A stretch of 64,000 nt of DNA from Conoideocrella luteorostrata (GCA_032433595.1 JASWJB010000031.1:1-64000); one strand, 5' to 3'; shown: positions 35,943 through 47,656, counted from the stretch's first letter. Translations and numbers: made by a program. Notes: generated by a model not told the origin, from the letters alone.

Positions 35943-36410
35943 ATGGCTCGATCATATGGCATCCTCCTTCCCATACTATCGATGTTTCCAACATTGTGAC
36001 AGTCCATCTGCTACTACCCAAATGGCAACCCGACACCCCAAGACGAACCTTACTTCAATGCCGCCCATTAAGCCTGCCTCAGCAATGGAGTATGTATGGC
36101 CTTAGGAGACAAGGCCAAGATACCAGGCGTTGCGCTGTGTGTCCGTGGAAGCTGTACAGATAAAACGTGGAGGAGTTCCGATTGTCTAAGCATCTGCGTG
36201 GACGCGAAAATACAACCTCTTGATAATGGGTCGGCTGTGTTCAATGCGATAACAATGATAAACGGTTTTATTGCAAGAATGAAGTACGACCGCGAACAAA
36301 CTGCACATCAGGGGCTGGGATTCTATCTTTCGACGGTTAGTGTTGGCGTTTTATACGCATTAGACATGAGCTTCTATAGCGATAAATTCCGACTCCACGT
36401 ACTAAAATAA
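35943..36410 (+). pseudogene. Broken cysteine-rich secreted-protein gene
   Basis: Reading from the ATG at 35943 gives a hydrophobic leader, then a TGA at 35997-35999, then a cysteine-rich segment (SICYYPNGNPTPQDEPYFN), then a TAA at 36069-36071, then ACLSNGVCMAL and LCVRGSCTDKTWRSSDCLSIC, all in one frame. This order (CYYPNG, then CLSNGxC, then RGSCTDxxW...C) is one I recognise from many fungal secreted or surface proteins of unknown function. Downstream of about 36200 the family pattern fades. Both stops can arise by one C-to-T or G-to-A change (for example from TGG and CAA). A short intron covering the first stop is conceivable, but the second stop lies inside the conserved block. I therefore call it a pseudogene. 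Confidence 0.65.
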
Positions 36411-36825
36411 GGCCGCGCCAGAATGAAAATGAAGATGCAAAGCACGTAATGACACACAGCAATAATGCCACCCCAGCTCTGAACAACTTATTGAGGTGAA
36501 TGGATGCCCCTGTCTCCCAAGAGATTTTCGATATAACGAGCTACAGACAAAATATTATGCAAGGATTTTAGCAAGATCCCAAGTAAGAATTTGCTTGCCC
36601 TGAGTGAATGCTCTAGCTGTGCTTCTTGATAAACGAAGGCTGGATTCTCCAGTCTATAGGGTAGGTTGAAGGGACGGGAAAAATATTGATGCTGCGCCCG
36701 GCTGGTCAACCCACCCATGGGAACTGCCCCGCCTCCACACTTGCACAGGCTTGCCATCTTGCCAATACCATTCTTGCGACACAAACTATTGAATTAACCG
36801 TAGCGGTCGCGATACCTCTGCCGCT
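36411..36825. other. SRP54 upstream region
   Basis: About 0.4 kb between the pseudogene and SRP54. No motif stood out; presumably the SRP54 promoter. Confidence 0.5.
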
Positions 36826-38494
36826 ATGGTTCTTCAAGATCTCGGCCGCCGCATCAATGCGGCGGTCACGAACCTGACCAGAGACCAGAATCTTGATGAA
36901 AAGGTGAGCAGCCGCCGCTGCGCGGCTTTCGCCAAGAACTAACCTTGGGATCTGATGGGCTGACCGTGTGTCTTGCTACCAGGCGTTCGACAACATGCTC
37001 AAAGAGATTTGCGCCGCTCTACTCGAAGCCGATGTGAACGTCAAGCTTGTCATGCAATTACGAAAGTCCATCAAAGGCACCGTCAACTTCAAAGACCTCC
37101 CCGCCGCCGTCAACAAAAAGCGACTTATCCAGAAGGCTGTATTCGACGAACTCGTTCAACTTGTCGATCCTCACTCCGAGCCGTTCAAGCCCAAGAAGGG
37201 AAGACCCAATGTCATCATGTTTGTTGGTTTGCAAGGCGCTGGTAAAACGACAACGTGTACCAAGCTAGCCAGACATTATCAGACTAGGGGATTTAAGGCA
37301 TGTTTAGTGTGCGCTGACACCTTCCGAGCCGGTGCTTTTGATCAGCTGAAGCAGAACGCAACGAAAGCCAAGATCCCTTACTACGGTTCATTAACGGAAA
37401 CCGACCCGGCGGCCGTGGCTAGGGCTGGTGTGGACCAGTTCAAGAAGGAGAAATTTGATGTCATCATTGTCGATACCTCGGGCAGACATCGTCAAGAAGA
37501 AGCGCTGTTCCAGGAAATGGTTGATATTCAAACGGCTATTCGACCGGACGAGACAATTATGGTTTTGGATGCATCCATAGGTCAACAGGCAGAGTCACAA
37601 GCAAAAGCCTTCAAAGAAGCGGCCGATTTTGGAGCCATCATCATCACCAAGACAGATGGCCACGCTCATGGTGGTGGTGCCATCTCTGCAGTGGCAGCCA
37701 CGCGCACTCCTATTGTATTCATCGGTACTGGTGAGCACATGCTGGATTTGGAGCGATTCGCCCCTCAACAGTTTGTCCAAAAGCTGCTCGGAATGGGCGA
37801 CATGGCTGGCCTCGTGGAACACGTCCAAAGTTTAAATCTCAACCAAAAGGACACTATGAAACACCTCCAAGAAGGCATTTTCACTGTTCGCGATCTACGA
37901 GATCAACTATCAAATATAATGAAGATGGGGCCATTGTCAAAAATGGCGGGTATGATTCCTGGAATGAGCAATATGATGCAAGGGATGGATGATGAAGAGG
38001 GAAGCGCTAAACTTAAGCGTATGATCTACATTTGCGACTCTATGACTGAGAAGGAACTCGACTCGGATGGCAAGATCTTGATTGAGCAACCCACGAGAAT
38101 GACCAGAATAGCCCGCGGCTCAGGTACATCGGTGCGAGAAGTAGAAGACCTGCTCACGCAGCAGCGCATGATGGCGGGTATGGCAAAGAAGATGGGCAGC
38201 AATATGAAGTACATGAATCGTGCGCAGGGGGCCGTGTCGGGCGGCAACAAGGCCCAGCAAATTGCCGCTATGCAGAGGAGGCTGCAGAGCATGGGCGGTG
38301 CCGGTGGTGCAGGCGGCATGCCTGATATGGGTTCGCTGATGAAGATGCTTGGTGGAGGAGGCGGTATGCCTGGTGGCATGGACATGCAGGCTATGATGAG
38401 GCAGATGGGCATGGGTGGTGGTGGTGGTGGTGGTACGCCGGGAATGCCAGGTATGCCGGGCATGCCTGGAGGCGGTGGCCGAGGAAGAAGGTGA
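36826..38494 (+). CDS. SRP54: Signal recognition particle subunit SRP54
   Basis: Exons 36826-36903 and 36983-38494 give 529 aa. The GTPase of the cytosolic signal recognition particle binds signal peptides and 7S RNA and docks ribosomes to the ER. The N domain starts [14 protein letters not shown]; the small first exon encodes 26 residues. The G domain shows [15 protein letters not shown] (G1), [21 protein letters not shown] (G3) and TKTDGH (G4). The next residue of the usual HAKGGGA motif is His (HAHGGGA). The M domain is rich in Met and Gly: [23 protein letters not shown] and a C-terminal run of GGMP repeats ending RGRR. This is a core housekeeping gene and a good anchor for synteny. All expected motifs are present. 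Confidence 0.98.
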
Positions 38495-39637
38495 GGTGCC
38501 ATTCTTCAAAGAATGAGATGGTGGTAGATGAAGCATTATGCTCTGTTATGGAGGGAGTTTTAAGGTATGGTTTGTCAACCCAAAGCGAACACCCCTTCGC
38601 GTACGTATACTGGTCTGACACACGACCAACAGCGCAAATTGAATTACCTAATTCAAATTGCATGGACCTCTTAGATAGTGAGATCAAATTGTGGTCATGC
38701 GGTTCTATTCGTAATTATAGGATGTGAACGCTCTTCCAAGTAGCAATATAACTATGATAGGCACTGGAGCAGAGCTCCGAACAAAGGCGCAATTCTACCG
38801 TGAAGGGGAGACCTGATTTCTGTCTTGTACGAGCAGGCTGGAACTTCTCTTATAGCCAATTACACGGCTTGACTTATTCGGTCGGGCTCAAATCCATCTG
38901 TGAGCAAGCTGGTGAGGGATTAAACCCAGACCTTTTTGCGACTTTTCTGCTTCGCAAAACGAATTGGCACCGTTGCCCAGTTTTCTGAGTGCCCGACCCT
39001 CCCCACCCCCATCTTTCCCCTTAGTTTCGTCGCACAACGAGAAGCAGAATCATGAGCTTCGCGAAGTTGCAGGGCTGTCATTTCCAGAGCCCATGGGATG
39101 CCTGGCGTCGATGGCATAGCATCTCTGACGAATCTTATGGAGGCGATCCTCGGGTAAATTATTGGGTCATGGCTCTACCTGAATTCATCTCCGCCCCATA
39201 AACTTGACTATGATCAAGGCATCTGCTTCCAGTGCCGAAGGCAGAAGTCGGAGGTAAGCTGACCGGAAAATGATGGAGGCCCAAATTTGGTTGCGGCCTA
39301 CAACAAAGGTGAAAAAAGCTTACCTAAATTGCCTATTGCCTCGCTGACTTTGGTTAGGAAGCATACGAATGAAGACACCCGGACAGGCCAGAGACACTGA
39401 CTGAGAGGAATTCATGTTATGCTCATCGCGTCATCGTTGTATTGTGATGCTCTGTGGATGCGCTACGTGAATTCTTCCGCTGCCTACCGGAACGTGAATT
39501 CGAGCATGCAAACGGGCACTATGACGACTTGGAGGAATGCAGTGTGTATAGCTGCTTTGCGAAGTACGTATTTTAATCAAATACCTTTCCAGCCATTCAA
39601 TGGGGTTCCACCCCATGTCCAACAAAATACACACGAT
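38495..39637. other. Convergent intergenic region
   Basis: 1.1 kb between the 3' ends of SRP54 and the HD/kinase fusion. Only short unsupported frames. Confidence 0.6.
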
Positions 39638-40895
39638 TTATTGTTTTTCTTCAATAGCACGTAAGAACAATTCTTGCACATCGTCAACGCTGCCCCCGCT
39701 ATCTACACGGGTTATGCTGTGACCACGCGCTCCCATGAGGGAGAAGATAGTATTCTGTCGAGCTTGAAAGGAATCAATCCTTTTCTCGATCTGGCTCGCC
39801 GTGTCATCGGCTCGTCCAGATTTCTTGGCTCGATCTTGCAGCCTTTTCGTCAGCGTTTCTTGGGAGGTGTGCATGTACACAATTGCATATGATCTTGATA
39901 TCTGTATCAGACTGTCAGAGGTGCCGCTCAAGCTTATGATGGTAGGCCATACCTCGTTTTCAAAGTGATCTAGCTGCTCTTTTGTGAGGGGAAACCCGTC
40001 AAGAATGATGAGAGATTTAGGCTGTTTGTTGATCGACGCGGACATGAGATTGATGATGAGACTTGCCGGCACGGGAACGTTGTGTAGGAAACTCTTGGTG
40101 ATGAACTCTTGGTATGGTGAACCAGGCGTCGCTTGTTCAGATCGTAGCAATTCCCCCGCAGAGAGATGGAGAGCGTCTAATTTCTTTGCTGCCAAGGCAC
40201 ACTGAGTGCCCTTTCCAACCCCCGGGCCACCTTTGTAGACTTAGCACAGGATTTATCAAGAGAATACACGGACATCATTTACCCGTAACAAAGACATATT
40301 TGCGAGTTGGATGGCCCTCCCAGTCTTTCCAGCGGCTCAGCAAAACCTCAGCCTCATGTTTTAGGATCGGGTGTCGGATGGCAATTCCGTCCTGTTTGAA
40401 GTCACTTAGATCACATTGTGGATACCGTCGGGCGTACTTGGCAGCTTTATCAAGTCGCTGCAGTTTGTCGACATCATGAACAAACTGAGCTGCCTCAGTG
40501 GCATTCTCTTCGTACTCGCGCCATGATTTTGCCCAGTGTTCGGCTGCCGGGTTTGTTGATGCAAAGTAGGTGAAGGCAAGCTCCTCTAGGAGTAGTTTCC
40601 TCTCTTTTGACACTCCATCTGCAGGAATGATGTCGCCAACAACAACCTCCCCCAGGTCATGAACCAAGGCAATCGATATAGCCTTATCTCGGTATTCCTA
40701 AGATCGTTAGCCAGCACCGCAACAGCAGGGTGTTTCACGTACGTCAGGAGCATAAAGTTTGCAATACATTGCCACCGCGTGGGAGTGGTCAGCGACACTC
40801 TCACAGTCGTCCACTGGAATTCCCCGTGCTAGCCAGCCACGCCGTTTGATGGTCGCAAGATCTATACACAGACCTCGGAAGTCAACTTCCGCCAT
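39638..40895 (-). CDS. HD-domain hydrolase fused to nucleoside-monophosphate kinase
   Basis: Exons 40895-40743, 40697-40283 and 40230-39638 give one 386-aa protein. Residues 1-185 form a YfbR/HDDC2-like HD domain: ESVADHSHAVA (H37), LVHDLGE (H64/D65) and HDVDKLQ, the metal ligands of 5'-deoxynucleotidases. Residues 190-386 form an adenylate/UMP-CMP kinase-like domain: P-loop GGPGVGKGTQC, LSAGELLRSE and the lid SGRADDTASQIEKRI. The second intron falls exactly at the domain junction (VFVTG|GPGVGKG), and both splice junctions keep phase, so fusion is the straightforward reading. The kinase motif normally written DGFPR is DGFPL, losing an arginine that binds the monophosphate. The hydrolase may act on dNMPs and the kinase half may be weak or specialised. 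Cytosolic; no leader peptide. Confidence 0.85.
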
Positions 40896-41570
40896 GGTGG
40901 CGTCCTCTTGTAACGAGACTGTGCTTGATCTTCTCTCCTAGTATTGGAATGGGTATATATCTACCCTTTAAACTCGACATTGACGGGGAACTCAAAGAGA
41001 GGGCCGGGGAGGCGGGGTCGCTGAGCGTGTTGCCCAAGTACTCCGTATGTACGTTCACCCACGACCTTACAAAGGCTCACACTCTGTGATGGCGCAACAG
41101 CCCTCCCATTGGCCCCGTTCTTGCCAATCAACAGCGCCCGAGTACTCCGTAGGTTGTGCGGAGTATTTAACACGTTAATTACGCCACTTCCGATGTGCTC
41201 CAATGCTGTGTGGAGACTTTTGCACACTGGCCAACAATCAAGTCTCTGTATTGTCTTGCTGCAGTTTGCTTCATTCGCTGCTTGTATCCAGTTTGTAAAT
41301 AATGGATTAATACCATGCTTCGTTGTGGTTCTCCTGTGGTTTTTACTTCAACGCGACTCCAAATCGCCCCTTTCCCAGTCTAACTCCAAGGCAGTAGGGA
41401 TGGGAAGAACTAGTGACCAGAGCGGCTAGATTCTGTCTGCTCAATCTAATTTTGGCTAATGGTAGTCGTCACGGTAGGAGACTGCTCTATTCTCTCTATA
41501 CAGGACAAATGGATGGCTCATTAGCGCTGTCCAGTATCCCACCATTCAAGCTGTCTACAACTAGTATCTA
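40896..41570. other. Intergenic region upstream of the fusion gene
   Basis: It carries two TACTCCGTA motifs (41037-41045 and 41143-41151) and a nearby TGCGGAGTA. An open frame on the plus strand (41109-41429) has no recognisable domain. Confidence 0.55.
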
Positions 41571-41945
41571 TATCCACTGACGAAACTACCGGGACCTTGT
41601 GCCTGGTCTGCCTCGCGGTTGCTATTTGTTTACTCCTTAATCAGAGGGATCATTGTCCACGACATTTAAGAGCTTCATCGCAAGTATGGTTTCGTTGTGC
41701 GTATTGCCCCCAATGAAGTTACCTTCACTCATCCGGAGGCATGAGGGGATATATTCCAGCTGCGACGAGGCCATCAGCAATTTCTGAAGGATCCAGTATG
41801 GTGGAAAACCCAACCTGGGATGCCCGACTCATTGATAAGCGCTATTAATATCGAGTCGCACGCACGAATTCGCAAAGCTCTGGCGCCTGGATCCACTCAG
41901 CGAGCTCTTACAGTAGATAACCTGGGCCGATTTAGAGTGTCGTGA
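41571..41945 (+). pseudogene. Truncated cytochrome P450 pseudogene
   Basis: One frame reads LYPLTKLPGPCAW, then after a TAA (41667-41669) ELHRKYGFVVRIAPNEVTF, then after a TGA (41742-41744) GDIFQLRRGHQQFLKDPVWW and PDSLISAINIESHARIRKAL. These are the hinge, A-helix and B/C-helix blocks of a common fungal P450 type (RKYGxVVRIAPNE; HxRxRKxLAPG). The frame stops at 41943 and no I-helix, ExxR or heme-loop sequence follows before the next gene. Both internal stops replace residues (probably Arg or Gln, and Trp) that C-to-T or G-to-A change would convert. It is not a recent copy of the adjacent intact P450, which has a different B-C region. Confidence 0.85.
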
Positions 41946-42468
41946 TGAGGTAAATTCGTCCTATTCTGTGTTCAGAGGAGACAAAACGTCCTCGAAGGAA
42001 CGCTGAAGATGCGATAAACGACCTGATTAAGAATATCTCCTGGCTTAGTTAACAAGTTTTGTCGCTCCCATTTAGTTGGTTTGTGGTACAGCACCTATAC
42101 TCCAACAATTACCTGTCTTCTGTGCCAACCTTGCTCATACATCCGAATGGAGCATGGAACATGATCTAGCTGAATACAGCTAATCTAATCGGTAGGCATA
42201 GCGCCGATTATCATTATCGACGCTCATCCGAATGTGCCTGGCTGCGCATTATGCACGTAGCGATGTCTAACTTGATGACAGCCATGATGCTGTGTAACAT
42301 CCGGTATCGCCACCAGAAGTCCGTAGTTGTCTCTAGCATGTCCCCAGCCACTGGGGCGGCGTGGTTTCTCCCCGTAGTCTACGTTTTGTTTCCGTACAAC
42401 GCATCTTTTTCAGTGTCGCAATTGACCTTTAAACGGCCTTCATTAACACCACGACAAAGGTTATAGCC
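41946..42468. other. Spacer between P450 relic and intact P450
   Basis: About 0.5 kb. Probably further decayed P450 sequence plus the promoter of the next gene; I could not align it to later P450 motifs. Confidence 0.45.
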
Positions 42469-44494
42469 ATGATTCTGAAACTCCAGCTCGGGATAACTAT
42501 CTTTTCCATTGCAGTGGCAACAGCAATCTATTTTATAAGCCTTGTGATTTACCGACTCTATCTCAGCCCTTTGGCAAAATTTCCCGGACCCAAACTTGCA
42601 GCAGCAACTTCTTGGTACGAGTTCTACCACGACTTTTGGCGCAATGGGCAATACATCTTTGAGATTGAAAAGATGCATCGTAAATATGGTAAAGCTGCAA
42701 CCTTTTTTTAATATGTCTTTTTTCTTTTTCAGAAGGGGGATGGGGTTTCCGATACGTGTCGTACGCTAACAGACGTTGTATAGGTCCTATAATCCGCGTC
42801 AATCCCGAAGAGCTTTCTATTCATGATCCAAGCTTCTACAATCAGCTCTACGTCACCGAAAGCAAACGCAGAACCAGCAGTTATGAGACATTCTGCAAAG
42901 GCATCGAAATAGAGGGTACAATCGTTTGGGCGCCAACAGATTGGCGTTACTTAGCTAGCTAACACGTAAACAGGTTCGCATTTGCTTACCGTTGACCATG
43001 ACTTACATCGACGGAGAAGGAAGCCCTTGGAGTCGTTTTTCTCTCGCCGGGGCCTAAGTAAACTGGAGCACATAATTTCAGAGGTCGCTTTACACCTAGA
43101 ATCTCGATTCAAGGAGCTTAAAGGTTCGGGTAAAGTCATTCGGCTCGACCATGCATGCTCTGCATTCTCTGGGGATATTATTGGAAGAATATGCCTGGGA
43201 GGCGAGCCTGGACAGCGTTTCCTGGATGATTCGAGTTTCGCATCAGATTGGTACGTTATCTGAGTCCCGTGAATGGGGGCAAGCTATGCTTACTAGAGAT
43301 TTAGGTATAACGTGATCCACGCCGTTGGCCGATCTATACCATTTATTACTGGGTTACCCGTGACTATACAGTACTACACACTCCTACCTTTCTGTCCTAA
43401 CCAAAGCTGCTAATTTAAAACAGAATGCTCAGGTTCATACCTGAAAGACTTGTACTTTGGGCATATCCCGAAGGACAAATGTTTATTGCCTTTAAACAGG
43501 TTTGTCCTGGAAATGATGCCAGTCCAAATATTTTGCTGGCTAATAGGATTACAGCGGGCAACGCAGCAAATCCAACAGGCAAAAATGACAAGTTACGACA
43601 AGGATAGTACGAGTGTTTCTCTCTTCGCTCACATTATTCGCAGCGATCTACCGGAGTCGGAGAAGTCTGATCAGCGTCTTAGCAACGAGGCTCAGGTGCT
43701 TCTTGGGGCTGGAACCGCAACCGCGGGCCACACAATCACTTTTGCGTCCTTTTATATTCTCTCCCGTCCAGCCATCCGCAGAAGGCTTGCAAGTGAGCTC
43801 GAGAATACAATGGCTGGTTGGCCTAATACGGTTCCCACTTGGGCAGAACTTGAGAAGCTTCCTTTTCTGCAGGCAATCATTAAGGAGTCACTCCGGTAAA
43901 CCGAAACAACGGGGGTTTGTAATTAGACCCTGATCGACTAACAAGGAGTTCAGACTCAGCTACGGCGTGATGCACCGCCTGCCGCGCGTATCTCCCGATG
44001 TGCCGATTCAATACAAGGAATACACAATCCCCATTGGAGTCAGGAACAGCCGGTTCATCGCTGCATTCACCGTCCACTGACTTGTCAGCAGGTCCCAGTT
44101 GGCATGTCTGCATATCTAATGCATTCTGACCCAAACGTATATCCATCCCCCAAAGAATTTCTTCCTGAGCGCTGGCTAGGAGACGTTAATCCAGCCATGA
44201 ATCAATCATACGTACCATTCTGTCGCGGTTCAAGGAACTGCCTAGGAATGAAGTAAGTTTTTTTTTTTTTCCTTTCATAGAACTGCCATGTCCGCGTTAG
44301 GTCGCATGCTGAGCATATATTAAACCAGTCTGGCTATGGCGGAGATCAGTCTTATATTGGCAGTTCTCTATCGGTCTAACGGCGTCAATCTGGAGCTGTT
44401 TGACACCGATGAAACGGACGTCATACGGCAACATGATTTTCTTATTCCAGTGCCAAAACTGAGCACAAAGGGCGTGCGAGTTATGATCTGCTAG
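42469..44494 (+). CDS. Cytochrome P450 monooxygenase (nine exons)
   Basis: Exons 42469-42688, 42784-42915, 42974-43250, 43305-43370, 43424-43499, 43555-43895, 43954-44038, 44092-44252 and 44329-44494 give 507 aa with every phase consistent. The N-terminal anchor ([21 protein letters not shown]) and hinge ([15 protein letters not shown]) mark a microsomal P450. Further blocks are [41 protein letters not shown] (I-helix), KESLR (ExxR) and [11 protein letters not shown] with the heme cysteine. The layout is that of CYP families such as trichodiene-oxygenase-like enzymes that modify secondary metabolites; the substrate is unknown. One donor (GTCAGG at 44039) is non-consensus. Although it looks fragmented at first sight, every break is explained by an intron, so it appears intact. 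Confidence 0.88.
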
Positions 44495-44816
44495 GTGACA
44501 TCTACAACTAGAGCATATTATAAGTTGTCCGGTCTAGCCGGCGTTTCGTAACGAGCTGCGTCTATGGGTGGCTCTGGCTGGCCTGCCGCCTTGTTGCACT
44601 GCTGCGCAGTGCCTTTAAATACACAGCTCAGATAATTGATTGTCGGTCTGTCAATCTCACAGACTTTTGCCACACATGCTCACGCAACCTTGCTAGGTCG
44701 GGAAGACATGCGCGAGCTGTCAGGAGTCCGTTGGGCAGCAATTATAGAACGAACCAAAATTTCTGAAATAAACGTTAATGCATTACTGTGAATATTGCCA
44801 GATATTTCAGCCTTGT
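44495..44816. other. Convergent spacer between P450 and amidase
   Basis: About 320 bp between two 3' ends. No feature seen. Confidence 0.5.
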
Positions 44817-46648
44817 CTACAACGATAGCACATCCAAGACCTTTCTGCCCATAATTAGAACCTTTTCTTCTTCTAACCTTCGTGCAACAAGCTGCAGGCT
44901 AATAGGCAAGCCATGCATTGTTTCCGCATCATCTGTCCCGTCACATCGCATGGTCAGATTAGGTAGACGACAGCTTGACGGCTGGAAAGTAACTCACAGT
45001 CTGTGTTGATGGCCTCGCAGTCCGACCCTAGCGGTTGGTATCCCTTCACAGCCTTGTCGATTTCCTTGTCGACAGTGAGCCCCGTCGGGAACGATAGACA
45101 AGAATAGTCGAGGACATTATACACCCCAGTGTAGCCGACTACCCAAGACAGTCAGCTAATGCATGTCATTCTAGCAGATTGCCATTGTGTTGCAAATAAT
45201 AAGCTTACCGTGCTTGAAAGCACCATTCTTGACAGTGTTGAAGGGAATAGTTGGACACAGAATGGCGTCAATGCCGGCTCTGTTCCACCGATCGAGATAT
45301 CTGTTCTGGAAATCTACCCTTTCCAATTGTAAATTCCACATCTCGTATGTCGAAAGCTCCTTCGCTACACGGTACTGCTCCATTTCGGGTCTCCACGGCT
45401 CACCCGTGCGTTCCAGCTCCTTTCTGATAGCGTGCCCTCCGTCTGCAACGAACATGCGACCGAGCAATGTCATTCCTTCCTTTTGATCAACGGGATCCCA
45501 CTCGATGATCTCGTGGCCAGCCGCTTTGAGCTTGTTGACCACAGAGACAAGGGCGCGGGTCACAGGTGGTGTTGGATGAACCATGTTGTCGTGCCACATG
45601 ACAGCGATTTTCAGCTTGTTCGGAAGTTGAACTTCTCGCCATGGAATAGGCACGCATCGAGGGTCGACGAGCCAAGGTTTGTGGTCGACAACGATTTTGG
45701 TGTACAGGGTGATATCCTCCAAAGTTCTTGCCAGCGGTCCATTGACTGACTGAACAGCCTCTTGTCCAGGCATTCCAGAGCGAGTGTTCCTAACGGGAAA
45801 CCGGCCGACAGATGGGCGCAGCGCGAAGATGCCTGTGCAAGCCGCGGGGATGCGAAGCGAGCCTCCTATATCCGAGCCAACTCCCATCGGGCTTCCCCTC
45901 ATGACGAGAAGGGCAGATTCTCCGCCAGAGCTGCCTCCGCTCGTTGTCTTCCTATTGAGGGGATTAACCGTTCGGCCGAACACATTGTTGACGCTCTCTG
46001 CAATCATCATTGCCGTGGGTGTATTTGTCTTGACGTAGAAGATAGCCCCGGAACTTTCCAGGAGTTGCGCCAACGTGGAATCCGACTTGGCCGGGTCGCC
46101 CACATGTGATGCAAATCCAACGGTGGCATCCAAGCCTTCGAGATTGAAGTTATCTTTCAAGGATATTGGAAGTCCGTGAAGGGGTCCGACCGGGCTGCCG
46201 GTCTGCTTGAGGTGGACATCTCTCTGTTTTGCCGTCTTCAAGGCGCGATCGAAACATGTTTCGGACAGGCAATTTGTCTACCTCGCCAAGTTAGCTCGAA
46301 TTTCTATTCTTTCCTAAAGGGGATGCTTACCAATTGATGAGCGGCTGCGGCTCTCTTACAGAAAGCTCTTGTTACTGCTTCGGATGAGAGCTCCCCCGAG
46401 GCCAGCTTGAGGATCAGTTCGTTCGCGGTGGAGTTTGTAATGGCCAGCTCATCTGCAGTAAACCAACCGCAGGTCTCGGGCCACCTTGCAACATCGTCTT
46501 CCGATTCTGCAGGAAAAAGACCTTCCGGGATGCGCCATTCCTCTGGTATTGAATTCGACAGCGTCTGTCGCTTGTGAGCAGCAATATGCTCCCACGAGGA
46601 GGCTCCGCTTTCGTGGGTACGAACGGAAATGGGAATAGTTGACGTCAT
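44817..46648 (-). CDS. Amidase-signature enzyme (acetamidase-like), second copy
   Basis: Exons 46648-46331, 46277-45209, 45138-44998 and 44932-44817 give 547 aa. The start MTSTIPISVRTHESG was chosen over an upstream in-frame Met whose extension is not family-like. The triad is intact: Lys in LPISLKDNF, cis-Ser in TSGGSSGGES and nucleophilic Ser in GVGSDIGGSLRIPAA. The C-terminal AETMHGLPISLQLVARRLEE is canonical. It hydrolyses amides to acid and ammonia; the specific amide is unknown. It shares with the amidase at 14301-16374 the first intron position (after AAxQL, before TNCL) and the general sequence, but it has lost or never had some later introns. A Zn2Cys6 gene lies 1 kb upstream on the same strand. 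Confidence 0.92.
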
Positions 46649-47656
46649 TCTGAATGTTGACGTTTGGGGGGCAATTACCCCGTCGCTAACTACTGCTTCC
46701 GCTTCCGCCTCCAAGAGTATGAATTCTCTGCAATGTAAATGCAAAGAGTTGACTGTGAAGAAAGATCTAGACTAGACCCCCCTCCGGAATTGTCCGTGGA
46801 GCCGAGAGGGAGAAGTGCATCGCGGTGGAAATCCATTTATACCACAACGGAATTTTGCCGATGTCGGGGCATACCGCAGGCGGCAATACATGCATACTTA
46901 ATTGCGCAGGATGCAGGAGTCCATACCTGTTCCAGCATCTTTGTCGTCTGGCAGGGCAAATTGTTCCTCCCTCTGCCCTCCCCCATCCTTCACCACGTAG
47001 CCAAAAGTTGCTGCGGTTCTGAACGCCCCACAAACGAAGGGTTCCGCGGGCCTCGCGAAGCTAGCCGAATCATCCGATGTATAACTAAAGAGTGGCCGGT
47101 GCGGGGTGTTGGGGATTTCGTAGTTCACGCCAAGGACCAAAGGACGGCATGCCCAAGTGATTGCAGACTAACTACGGAGTATGGAGGACGGTATAGCTTG
47201 AACATGGGGCCGCGGGAACGGAAAGCAAGGGGAAAAAAAAAAACAAAATAGATTGCTTTCCTGTTACGGTAATGCTTTAGGAATGTTCCACACTTTAAAC
47301 AAAACACAAGCCAGCCGGGTGGAACCGAGTGGTGTTCTGCAGCGCATGTCTTTACTTCGAGGTAAGAATGAATATTGGAGCTAGTTCATACTATATCCTG
47401 TCCCATGTGCTATTTACGAAACGACTGGTGATATAAGTTCTTTCTCTCAAGCAACGAAGCCAAAACAAGCTTGGTTATTACAATGTAGTCTTGACGAATT
47501 GGATACATGCCGTCTGGATTAACACGGCCATTGAATAATAAGGTTCATGCTTACTCCGTACAATGCATTGTTTCCTCCGATAACGACGACCGAGCGCTTC
47601 CTCTTTGAAGCAACAAGTATGTACTAGGTACCGAATCCGCTCATATATGTGCCACA
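46649..47656. other. Intergenic region, amidase promoter
   Basis: 1.0 kb upstream of the second amidase. It contains TACTCCGTA-type motifs at 47173-47181 (reverse) and 47552-47560. A 170-codon plus-strand frame (46739-47251) has no recognisable domain. Confidence 0.55.

Noticed and set aside
38026..38502. 158-codon antisense frame in the SRP54 3' end, proline-rich
   Set aside because: A shadow of the Met/Gly-rich M domain; composition is explained by the opposite strand.
42469..44494. Initial impression that this P450 is a frameshifted pseudogene
   Set aside because: Each apparent frameshift coincides with a GT-AG intron of normal length, and all nine exons join in phase with conserved motifs.
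46739..47251. 170-codon plus-strand open frame upstream of the second amidase
   Set aside because: No recognisable motif; lies antiparallel in a promoter region; contains the TACGGAGTA motif and a poly-A run.
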